Shown here piece after piece: positions 1-6,311 of a DNA stretch of 42,263 bases; positions within the stretch are counted from its first letter, which is position 1; the number at the start of each line of letters is the position of its first letter. Source of the DNA: Prado023 sp964638055 (GTDB lineage: Bacteria; Actinomycetota; Actinomycetes; S36-B12; CAIYMF01). The translations under genes and the position numbers were made by a program. The DNA lies in NCBI GenBank assembly GCA_964638055.1, contig CAZWXF010000009.1, positions 1-42,263 of the forward strand, in the 5' to 3' direction. The notes under the pieces are model-generated. The model saw only the letters and a program-made list of their open reading frames with translations. It searched no databases and was not told the DNA's origin.

Positions 1-48
1 CAGCTTCCCAAGCTGACAGTGCGAGTTCGATTCTCGTCACCCGCTCCA
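1..48 (+). tRNA. tRNA-Gly (anticodon CCC), 3' part only
   Basis: The window opens inside a tRNA. Bases 1-15 form most of an anticodon arm with loop TTCCCAA (anticodon CCC, glycine), followed by a variable loop and a T arm containing GTTCGATTC. The 3' acceptor strand CACCCGC, discriminator T and encoded CCA end at base 48. The D arm and 5' acceptor strand lie outside the window, so I cannot confirm that the gene is complete. The same 48 bases recur at 3262-3309, which makes this an attachment site as well. Confidence 0.85.
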
Positions 49-216
49 CGAAAGGCCACCTGACCTGTGTGACGCTGCGCTCCGGGCCTCCGGGTGCGGG
101 AATTCACCCACCGCATGTAGGCGGTCCGAACGCTCGTCTTACCTACCGAACGTCACGGAGATGAGATCGTGCACCTTCGGCCTCATCGTCTGTCAAGGCT
201 GGGACACGTGCAGGAA

Positions 217-249
217 CAGGGCACCCGCGGCTTAACCGTGGATGCCCTG
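217..249. terminator. stem-loop, possible terminator
   Basis: CAGGGCA at 217-223 pairs with TGCCCTG at 243-249. The stem continues inward with one mismatch and one G-T pair to a CTTAA loop, about 13 pairs in all. There is no T-run. It lies between the tRNA 3' end and the convergent gene at 358-1224, so it could end transcripts from the tRNA side. Confidence 0.45.
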
Positions 250-298
250 CTTGGCGGCTGCTTCGGGCCTGGAAGCGGCCAGTCCAAGCCAATAGGAA

Positions 299-341
299 AC
301 GGGACCCCGTCCGGCTGATCCTGCCGAGTACGGGGTCCCGT
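299..341 (-). terminator. perfect 12-bp inverted repeat, terminator of the 358-1224 gene
   Basis: ACGGGACCCCGT (299-310) and ACGGGGTCCCGT (330-341) are perfect inverted repeats around a 19-nt loop. They begin 16 bases past the stop codon of the minus-strand gene ending at 358. The position fits a terminator; no T-tract follows, which is common in high-GC actinobacteria. Confidence 0.65.
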
Positions 342-357
342 CGCGTGAGAGTGGGTG

Positions 358-1224
358 CTACGCGGCCTTGATGGAGGAGAACTTGAACAGGAACTGGGGA
401 TCGATCCCGTAGAAGGTCTCAGTCATGTTCGTCCCGTAAAGCGCAGTGTCGCTACCGCCGAAGAACTTCCCGCTGAACACGACGGTGTCGCCCTCCTCAA
501 GATTGAGCAAGGAGTCGAACATCGGCGAGCTCTCGGGGATCAGGGTGCTGTCCCCGATGTCGGAGAACGCGTTGTTCCAGGTCTTGACGCGCACGTTTTC
601 GGCGATCTCGATCTCGACGTAGGCCTTCCCCTCGCCGTTAGCGCCGACGTCGGTGACCTTGCCGACCCAGTTCTTAACAGCCAAGTCAGAGCCCACGATC
701 TTGGCAAGTTCGCGATCACGCTCGCGGAGCGCAGCCGATCGCTTCAGGTCGTTGCTGGCGTTGTCGATTTCCTCGCGCGAATCAGCCACGGTCCGGACGA
801 ACTTGGCCTGGTCGGTCGGGTACGTCCCGTACTCGGATGAGAGCTCGTCATTCTCTTGCACAGGCGCGGCGGTCTCAGCCGGGGGGACCTCTGCCGCGGT
901 CGTCTCGGACGCCTCGGGGGTCGTTGGGGTGGAAGTGACCTCGGGCTCCTCAGTCGGGGAGGCCGACGCAGTCGGCGCGCTCTCTGGGGCGGCGGATGCA
1001 GGTGCGGCCTCCGGGTCGGGCAGCACAGATCCGAGCAGCACCAGGCCGAGGAACGTCCCACCAACGCCGATGCCGATCTTCTTCCCGCGGCTCATCGGCT
1101 TCTTGCCGGTTGGCGGGGGCGTCGGCGCGCCTGGGACCACGCCATCGTTGAGGGGCACCCATTCCGTGCCGGTCTCATTCAGCTGGTGCCCGTTGACGAC
1201 TGCGCCAGGTTGGTACTGATTCAT
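358..1224 (-). CDS. membrane-anchored protein with C-terminal OB-fold-like domain
   Basis: 288 aa. The N-terminal 25 residues carry a short motif seen in actinobacterial surface proteins (VVNGHQL...WVPL). A basic stretch and one hydrophobic segment follow (about residues 48-68). Next come a Pro/Thr/Ser/Ala/Glu-rich linker (about 70-122), a charged helical stretch (about 130-165), and a C-terminal part with a beta-rich pattern (WVGKVTDV, YVEIEI, GDTVVFSGKF) like small OB-fold lipoproteins of phages and islands. The expected topology is a short cytoplasmic N terminus with the C-terminal domain outside. The start ATG at 1224 is preceded by AAGGAGAGAG at good spacing, and a terminator-like hairpin follows. 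It is cargo of the tRNA-flanked element. The function is unknown, and the OB-fold call is inference from pattern. Confidence 0.75.
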   Translation of the reverse strand: MNQYQPGAVVNGHQLNETGTEWVPLNDGVVPGAPTPPPTGKKPMSRGKKIGIGVGGTFLGLVLLGSVLPDPEAAPASAAPESAPTASASPTEEPEVTSTPTTPEASETTAAEVPPAETAAPVQENDELSSEYGTYPTDQAKFVRTVADSREEIDNASNDLKRSAALRERDRELAKIVGSDLAVKNWVGKVTDVGANGEGKAYVEIEIAENVRVKTWNNAFSDIGDSTLIPESSPMFDSLLNLEEGDTVVFSGKFFGGSDTALYGTNMTETFYGIDPQFLFKFSSIKAA

Positions 1225-1609
1225 GCTCTCTCCTTGGCTGTGCGAACTGATCTCGCCCTGCTGTTGCTTCCTTCATCCCCGCGCTGAGCAAAGCCCAAAA
1301 CGTGATGTGCGCCACACGCATGCTCCTTGAGTGGCCCCTCCTGGTCTTGGGAGTGGTGGGGGTGGCGCCATTAGCGACTTTCCCGGGTGCCAGAGACCAC
1401 ACCCTCCTCAGTTCCCTTGGGAGCGAGGTCCAGGTCTTCCGGAGACTCCACTTGACGCATCCGCCGCAGGGTGGCCGGAGTCTCGGCGGGTGGCTCCGTC
1501 GACTCCATCCTGTACAGCCGCAAGCAACATTCCGCGAATCGGCGAATTGGTATCTGCTAGTCGGCGAGCACTGTTAGGGGAATCGGCGGCCGACACGTAG
1601 GCTGACGGC
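1225..1609. other. divergent intergenic region
   Basis: 385 bases between two divergent genes. The part next to 1224 holds that gene's ribosome-binding site; the part next to 1610 holds phased TCGGCG motifs and a -10 box (see separate entry). I see no small gene with a believable start and composition in between. Confidence 0.6.
1539..1603 (+). promoter_or_regulatory. phased TCGGCG motifs and leaderless -10 box
   Basis: TCGGCG starts at 1539, 1561 and 1583, exactly 22 bp apart (two helical turns). TAGGCT at 1598-1603 fits an actinobacterial -10 box and lies 6 nt before the ATG at 1610, so the transcript probably starts at the ATG itself. The third motif falls in the promoter spacer, where a bound protein would block RNA polymerase. 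No Shine-Dalgarno sequence is visible, consistent with leaderless initiation. Confidence 0.5.
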
Positions 1610-2857
1610 ATGTCATCCATCGCCCGCCATGCCAAGCCCCGCGTCCTAGAGGCGCTCGGTGACACGCGCATCGTCGTGGTTCAAGGAGCCAGGCAGGTCG
1701 GCAAGACGACGCTGGTCCAAGCGATCGTCAACGAGCAAGGCGGTCGCCTGGAGTCCTTTGATGATCCCTTGACGGTCAATGCCGCTCAGGACGATCCGGT
1801 CGGCTTCCTCGAAGCCGATCCCGCACGCCTGCTGGCCATCGACGAGGTTCAGCGTGTGCCCCAGTTGATCCTGGCGTTGAAGTACGTCGCCGACCGCGAT
1901 ACCCGGCCAGGCCGGTTCCTGCTGACCGGGTCTGCCAACCTCTTACGGCTTCCCGCCATCGAAGACAGCCTCGCCGGACGCACCGAGAACATCGAACTCC
2001 ACGGGTTCAGCCAGGGCGAACTCGCCGGACACGCAGAGCGGTTCGTGGATCGCATCCTTGCCGGTGAGCGGTTCGCCAACCATCGCAGCGAACTGCACCG
2101 GCGCGATTACCTCGATCGCGCGACCGCGGGCGGATACCCCGAAGCACTCGCCCGACCGGTGGGCAGGCGCCGCGACCGATGGCTCGACAACTACGTCCAC
2201 AGCATCGTGCGCCGAGAGGCCGACGACGTCTCCAACCTCCAGCGGGTGGCCGAACTGCCGTTGATCCTGCGAGTGCTCGCCGCGCGCAACAGTGGCGAAC
2301 TCAACATGGCCGACATAGCCAGAGACACCGAGATTCCGGTGCGGACGCTCACCCCGTACCTGGAACTGCTGCAGACCCTCTACCTCACCCAGCACGTACC
2401 CGCTTGGGCCACCAACCTGGCCAAGCGGGTCGTGTCGCGGCCCAAGGTGTCGCTGCTGGACACCGGCCTGGCCGCCCGACTCATCAACGTATCGGCTCAG
2501 GGCGCCTCCCTCGAAGGGAACCCAGCCGTTGCAGGCGGACTGTTGGAGGGCTTCGTCGCGGGAGAGATACGCCGCCAGCTCACCTGGAGCGAGGAAGCCG
2601 CGAGGTTGGGTCACTTCCGCGACCAGACCGCGGGCGAGGTTGACCTCGTCCTGGAAACCCCCGACGGCCGCGTCGCCGGCATCGAGGTCAAGGCGACCGC
2701 CACACCGACCCACAAAGACATCAAGGGGCTCACCTACCTGCGTGACAAGCTCGGCAAACGCTTCGTCGCCGGCGTCGTCCTGCACACCGGGACCACGGGC
2801 GGACCATTCGGGGAACGGATCGCAGCCGTGCCCATGGACGTCCTCTGGACGACCTGA
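1610..2857 (+). CDS. AAA ATPase with DUF4143 domain
   Basis: 415 aa, the usual length of the AAA_14/DUF4143 family. Walker A is GARQVGKT (residues 26-33), Walker B LLAIDE (74-79), and a sensor-like LLTGS motif sits at about 105-109. The C-terminal DUF4143 part has the restriction-endonuclease-like pattern GEVDLVLE...GIEVKA near residues 345-365, which includes the D...ExK residues of that fold. The family is widespread, often in mobile or accessory regions. Its biochemical role is not settled; nucleic-acid processing or stress and defence functions have been proposed. The reading frame is intact, unlike many genes just to the right. The gene appears to be leaderless and possibly operator-controlled. 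Confidence 0.9.
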   Translation: MSSIARHAKPRVLEALGDTRIVVVQGARQVGKTTLVQAIVNEQGGRLESFDDPLTVNAAQDDPVGFLEADPARLLAIDEVQRVPQLILALKYVADRDTRPGRFLLTGSANLLRLPAIEDSLAGRTENIELHGFSQGELAGHAERFVDRILAGERFANHRSELHRRDYLDRATAGGYPEALARPVGRRRDRWLDNYVHSIVRREADDVSNLQRVAELPLILRVLAARNSGELNMADIARDTEIPVRTLTPYLELLQTLYLTQHVPAWATNLAKRVVSRPKVSLLDTGLAARLINVSAQGASLEGNPAVAGGLLEGFVAGEIRRQLTWSEEAARLGHFRDQTAGEVDLVLETPDGRVAGIEVKATATPTHKDIKGLTYLRDKLGKRFVAGVVLHTGTTGGPFGERIAAVPMDVLWTT

Positions 2858-3261
2858 GCGCAGGACGAAGGCCGACTCCGAGAGACAAGCCACCGTCTGC
2901 GGGATGGCCCGCAGCGGCCTGACCCCGGGTTGGCCGACAGGAGCGCTGTCCCTGGCCCGGACGCTGGCGAGTGCGGTGTCGTACCTGACGTGGACCGGGC
3001 TCCGAGTCCGGTCCCGAGTACCTGCCGCAGTTGACAAGTCTTGCAGGCCCCGCCGCCCGTTCCCGCGGGTGGCTGGCGGCCCGGCACCGTCCTCTTGGGA
3101 GGAAGTGCCCGCGCCTTCGGCTACGTCGACTAGGTGAAGGCGGGGCGGCCCAGTTGACGCCGCCCGATCCGTGGCCGTCGTTGGTTGCACGTTCGATGCA
3201 CGTTCCTTGACGAATCGCTGCGAAACCCTCGTCTGACGTGTTGTGATGCAACCCATGACAG
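2858..3261. other. non-coding right end of the element
   Basis: 404 bases between the ATPase stop and the second att copy. Open frames here on either strand have poor start sites and unnatural composition. A direct repeat TGCACGTTC occurs at 3186-3194 and 3197-3205 (11-bp step), 57 bases from the att core, where recombinase arm-type sites often lie. No integrase remnant is recognisable. Confidence 0.5.
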
Positions 3262-3309
3262 CAGCTTCCCAAGCTGACAGTGCGAGTTCGATTCTCGTCA
3301 CCCGCTCCA
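3262..3309 (+). repeat. att copy: 48-bp duplicate of the tRNA-Gly 3' end
   Basis: Identical to bases 1-48, including anticodon loop, T arm, acceptor strand and CCA. The sequence diverges immediately after (C versus T at the next base). The bases upstream (3241-3261) do not form a D arm or 5' acceptor strand, so this copy is not a working tRNA. It marks one boundary of the inserted element. Confidence 0.9.
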
Positions 3310-3340
3310 TGGGAGAGGCCCTGTGGGAGAGTCGCACGAG

Positions 3341-3776
3341 ATGCAGGGCCAGCTGATCAATGCAATCCGGGGCGACGGACGGCGCCGCTCGCTGACCCGA
3401 TTCCGTGTGCTCGCGGCGCGGCCTGCACATCCGTATCGACCGGAGCATGTGATCGGCGTACCCGTATCACGTCGCCTCCGCGCCTGAAGTCCGCGGAGAG
3501 GTCATCGGCCCGGCCGGGGATGGCTGGCATCTCAACGTGCGGATGCCCGACGGGTCGCAGGCCACGTTGTGGGCTGTGACTCCGGATCAATGGGAGGTCG
3601 GCAGTCCCGTCGTGGTGCTCCAGGATGGTGGATGGGCCCGACTCCAGGCGAATCCACCGGATTGGACACGGGCGTTCGGCTTCGGCGTGTCTGCCGCGAT
3701 GGTCGCTCTCGCGTGCCTCGCCAAGTCCCGCGGGGGCGCTCCGCGCCTCCCGCAGCCCTGCCGTGTCCCAAGCTAG
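3341..3776 (+). pseudogene. frameshifted gene for a small membrane-associated protein
   Basis: Natural-looking protein sequence continues across two frames. From ATG 3341 one frame reads MQGQLINAIRGDGRRRS... to HPYRPEHVIGVP and then runs to a stop at 3485. A second frame, picked up near 3465, reads YHVASAPEVRGEVIGPAGD and continues through a beta-rich stretch and a hydrophobic segment (AFGFGVSAAMVALACLA) to a stop at 3774. One indel near 3460-3468 would join them into about 145 aa. It lies directly beside the att site, so it may be the original chromosomal neighbour of the tRNA. I do not recognise the family. Confidence 0.55.
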
Positions 3777-3946
3777 GCGCTCAGTTCGTGGAGGGTGAGC
3801 AACCGTTGACCCCTGCCCCCGGGCCCTCCCCTCGGCAGCAACAACCAGGAAGCTGCCCTCGCCGGGAGCCATCGGGCAAGATAGCGGGCCCCGCTCCCCC
3901 TGCAGCTCCTGACCTACCGGACGCCTGCCGACCTCGTCCGACCAAG

Positions 3947-5272
3947 CTAAGCGCGTTGGCGCGGAGGCACCGGTCGGTGATCCGGAGGCGGCGGCCCACC
4001 CGGCGTGCCGTCGGGCTCCCCGGGCCGGAGGGCCCAAGCGGGCCACAACACATGCCCCACAGCCACGCAGACGAGCCCCCGCGAGGGCAGGCCACAGAGC
4101 GGCAGCCGGGCCCCCCACGGCCGTGAGGGTCACCACGGCCAACCCGACGAGGAATTGGGCCACGCCAATCGTGCCGGTACGGCGGCGCGCGGCTGAGCTG
4201 TACCTGGGCACGGAAGCCTTCCGCGAACCTGGACTGGCCGATACGTCTCGACGCCGAGCAGCGCAGCCAGTGATGCTGCGAGTGCGAGCCAGATCGCGAT
4301 CACCGGGCTCCACAGCTCCAGTCCCGACAACCAGGCCGCTGGCAGTGCGGCGCAGGCGAGCGCGCGATGAGCCAAGGGCAGCCGCCAGCCTTTCGCCCGG
4401 CCTGGCCACGCCGGCTGGCCCCAGGCATCCCACGCGGGACCACGACGCACTGCCCGTCTCGTGGACGAGCTGCTCGCCAGACGACCCGTCACCGGTGACG
4501 TGGCAGCGAACAGGACCGCCAGCGGGACGGCCCGCCACCCGGTAGGAAGGGAGACGAGCCACAACAGCGACATCCAGGACACGTATACGAACGGCAGGAA
4601 GCACAGGAGGCCCACACCCTTGACCATGATCTGGCCAGCCACGGTCGTGGCCGTCTGGGTTGAGCCATCCTCCCGGCACCCCATTGCCGTCCCCGTCCCG
4701 CGCCTCCTCCAACGCCTCCCGGAAGCTCTGCCAGGTCCCGCGCGGCTCCATGAGATGCGACTCGGGAGGCTTGTCGAACGTCACAGGCTGCCCTGTCACC
4801 GCCGCGTGGGCGCGCTCCAGCGGACGCATCCGGCGATCCGGCGTGGGATGCCCACCGAAGGAGCTGCTGTACGCGGGTCGGGGCAGCTCACCGGTGAGCG
4901 GGGCAACCTCCTGTGAGGCGGAGACCACCGCTGGGACCAGCTGCGGGTCACAGCGGGTCAAGATCGGCTGGACCAGCTCACCGGACTCGGGATGCCCGCC
5001 TACCCCGAGGATCCGGGTCCGCCCCTCGAGCAGTAGGCCAGAAGCCATGAGCACTGCGAGACTGCGCGCGGGCTTCCGAGCCCTGGGCCAGCTTTGGCAA
5101 CGTGCTGGGGTCGGGGATCCGACGTAGGAGGGTCCGGGGCCACTGCGCCCACACGAGGATCGTGACCAAGCCGATCACGAACGCCGCGGCCAGCCCGACG
5201 ACCTCCGCCGCCAAGGACAGGCCCAGCGCACTCGCGATCCATTGGGTGACCGGAACCAGCGGCGTTCGTCAT
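3947..5272 (-). pseudogene. multiply frameshifted polytopic membrane-protein gene
   Basis: Protein-like sequence can be followed on the minus strand through several frames. An N-terminal hydrophobic helix (VVGLAAAFVIGLVTILVWAQ) comes first. After a shift near 5045 there is a soluble stretch (ASGLLLEGRTRILGVGGHPE... to FREALEEARDGDGNG). After a shift near 4670 come membrane helices (VGLLCFLPFVYVSWMSLLWL; WSPVIAIWLALAASLAALLG). After a shift near 4190 there is another helix (VGLAVVTLTAVGGPAAALW). After a shift near 4080 a proline-rich tail ends at a TAG at 3947-3949. At least four indels are needed, plus possibly one near the start. Exact ends are approximate. I do not recognise the family. Confidence 0.5.
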
Positions 5273-5304
5273 CCCCGGTTGACGCCACCGCCGAGCACCA
5301 CAGC

Positions 5305-5826
5305 TCAGCCGTTGAGAACGGCGAGCGCCCGATCTCGGGCCACTGTTGACACGTCTGTGTGGGCGAGGCGCTCGGAGATCGTGTCGCGGTCGACCAGCCC
5401 GGCAGCCAGGAGTGCCCGGACGAACGTGACGTCCTTGTCGCGCCCCGCCACGAGCTTGGCCGCGCAGAGGTCGTGCGGCTCCATGCAGAGGGCGGTCACC
5501 CCGTTCATCGCTGGCGTTGACACCGCTCGACAGCGAGCCAACCAGCCCGTGGGGGCGATAGCGGTGGTCAGGCTCACGGCGTCGACGTGGAAGCCGAACG
5601 TGGCGTCGAAGGGGGAGCCTTCCCCGATAGCGCCTGCCAGGACGTGCGACTTGCGGTCGTCGGGGTCATCGAGCGCTGCGATGTCGACGTCGGGCGACAG
5701 GGTCGTCTCTGGTGGCGGATCGTCGAACCAGCCGAGGATGGACTGGCTGCCGATCACCACCACATGGTCCTCGCCGAGGAGCGCCCCGGCAGCACGGACG
5801 GCGTGCGCGAACTCAGGCCACCGCAT
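5305..5826 (-). CDS. DUF6036-like nucleotidyltransferase (toxin-like)
   Basis: 173 aa. A nucleotidyltransferase-fold signature is visible: VVVIGSQSILG followed by SPDVDIA (the DxD metal-binding pair), then HVDAVSL, which may supply the third acidic residue. The C-terminal half contains EPHDLCAAKLVAGRDKDVTFVRALLAAG, the helical part typical of AbiEii/DUF6036-type proteins. Such proteins usually form toxin-antitoxin-like pairs with a small upstream gene, and here the ATG at 5826 overlaps the end of the preceding gene by 14 bp, which suggests translational coupling. The frame is intact. Toxin activity is inferred from family and context only. Confidence 0.75.
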   Translation of the reverse strand: MRWPEFAHAVRAAGALLGEDHVVVIGSQSILGWFDDPPPETTLSPDVDIAALDDPDDRKSHVLAGAIGEGSPFDATFGFHVDAVSLTTAIAPTGWLARCRAVSTPAMNGVTALCMEPHDLCAAKLVAGRDKDVTFVRALLAAGLVDRDTISERLAHTDVSTVARDRALAVLNG

Positions 5827-6166
5827 GCTGATAGACCGAGTCGATGGCGTCCCAGCGCTGCCTGTCCGTCAGGACTCCTGCGAACAGGGACTGCTGGCGC
5901 ATGTCGTGACCGTGCTCGGTCGGATCGATCAGCGCGGTGGCCACCGCTTCGGCGCCGGTCTCGATCAGGACCGCCCATTCGTCGCAGAGCGCCAGGGCCC
6001 CACCGCTGCTGTGGGCCCGGACCAGCGGCAGTTGAGCCCGGCCGACACGAAGCAGCGAGGGATCCGCGACGATCCTCTGCGCTGTCGCCCGCGCCACCGC
6101 GAGCCGCCGGCGCTCGGGCAGGTCGTCTCTGGGCACGTCGCCACGATAGCGCTCGGCCAGCACCAC
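5813..6166 (-). CDS. small protein upstream of the nucleotidyltransferase (antitoxin-like)
   Basis: About 117 aa from GTG 6166, helical and charged (ERYRGDVPRDDLPERRRLAV near the start; MRQQSLFAGVLTDRQRWDAI near the end). This pattern occurs in short actinobacterial proteins encoded just before DUF6036 nucleotidyltransferases and fits an antitoxin role. The start is uncertain: no good Shine-Dalgarno precedes the GTG. A different frame upstream (MPPPAAGGAAGES... to LDPG) would join smoothly if one base were added near 6172, so the N terminus may be frameshifted. It overlaps the downstream gene by 14 bp. Confidence 0.6.
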   Translation of the reverse strand: MVLAERYRGDVPRDDLPERRRLAVARATAQRIVADPSLLRVGRAQLPLVRAHSSGGALALCDEWAVLIETGAEAVATALIDPTEHGHDMRQQSLFAGVLTDRQRWDAIDSVYQHAVA

Positions 6167-6252
6167 GAGCCCGGGTCGAGTCCCCTGTCCGGTCTGGACT
6201 CGCCTGCTGCGCCGCCGGCCGCAGGCGGTGGCATCACAGGGGGTGCACGGCC

Positions 6253-6264
6253 GTGAGCGCTCAC
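6253..6264. promoter_or_regulatory. 12-bp perfect palindrome GTGAGCGCTCAC
   Basis: A perfect palindrome in the divergent region between the antitoxin-like gene and the zinc-ribbon membrane protein. It shares the GTGAG/CTCAC half-site with the dyad 19 bp to its right, suggesting two sites for one regulator. Confidence 0.4.
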
Positions 6265-6279
6265 CAGGTGACGCGCCAC

Positions 6280-6311
6280 TAGCGTGAGGCGATGGGAACC
6301 ATCGCCTCACG
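6280..6311 (+). promoter_or_regulatory. leaderless -10 box and 13-bp dyad over the start codon
   Basis: TAGCGT at 6280-6285 is a good -10 box 6 nt before ATG 6292. CGTGAGGCGATGG (6283-6295) and CCATCGCCTCACG (6299-6311) are perfect 13-bp inverted repeats around GAA. The dyad covers part of the -10 box, the probable transcription start and the first codons. An in-frame TAG at 6280-6282 rules out a start further upstream. If the mRNA is leaderless, most of the left arm is not transcribed, so a DNA operator is likelier than an RNA hairpin. Confidence 0.55.

Larger units (their letters stand above)
49..357. other. intergenic region at the tRNA end of the element
   Basis: About 309 bases without a convincing gene. 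It contains two strong inverted repeats, listed separately (217-249 and 299-341), and nothing else I recognise. Confidence 0.6.
1..3309. mobile_element. small integrase-less element flanked by tRNA-Gly 3'-end repeats
   Basis: A 48-bp perfect direct repeat of the tRNA-Gly 3' end (1-48 and 3262-3309) brackets about 3.2 kb, the footprint left when a tyrosine recombinase integrates into a tRNA gene and regenerates its 3' end. The cargo is one membrane-anchored protein and one AAA/DUF4143 ATPase. I find no integrase, excisionase, relaxase or replication gene inside. It could be a cis-mobilizable element, a satellite using another element's integrase, a deletion remnant, or the inner part of a larger tandem island extending to the left. 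The sequence before the second copy does not resemble a tRNA 5' half, so that copy is an att site only. Confidence 0.7.

Noticed and set aside
2858..3261. Possible integrase remnant beside the att site
   Set aside because: No tyrosine-recombinase motif (R...HxxR...Y) could be seen in any frame.
1943..3448. 501-aa minus-strand open frame over the ATPase gene and the att site
   Set aside because: Antisense shadow of the DUF4143 ATPase, continuing through non-coding DNA and the tRNA repeat.
3280..3579. Open frame beginning MRVRFSSPAP
   Set aside because: This is translated tRNA 3'-end sequence, a well-known artefact of att sites, and the rest has no protein-like pattern.
3357..5054. 565-aa minus-strand open frame taken as one protein
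   Set aside because: Only parts look like protein; the membrane helices sit in other frames, so it is a composite of a frameshifted gene and random reading.
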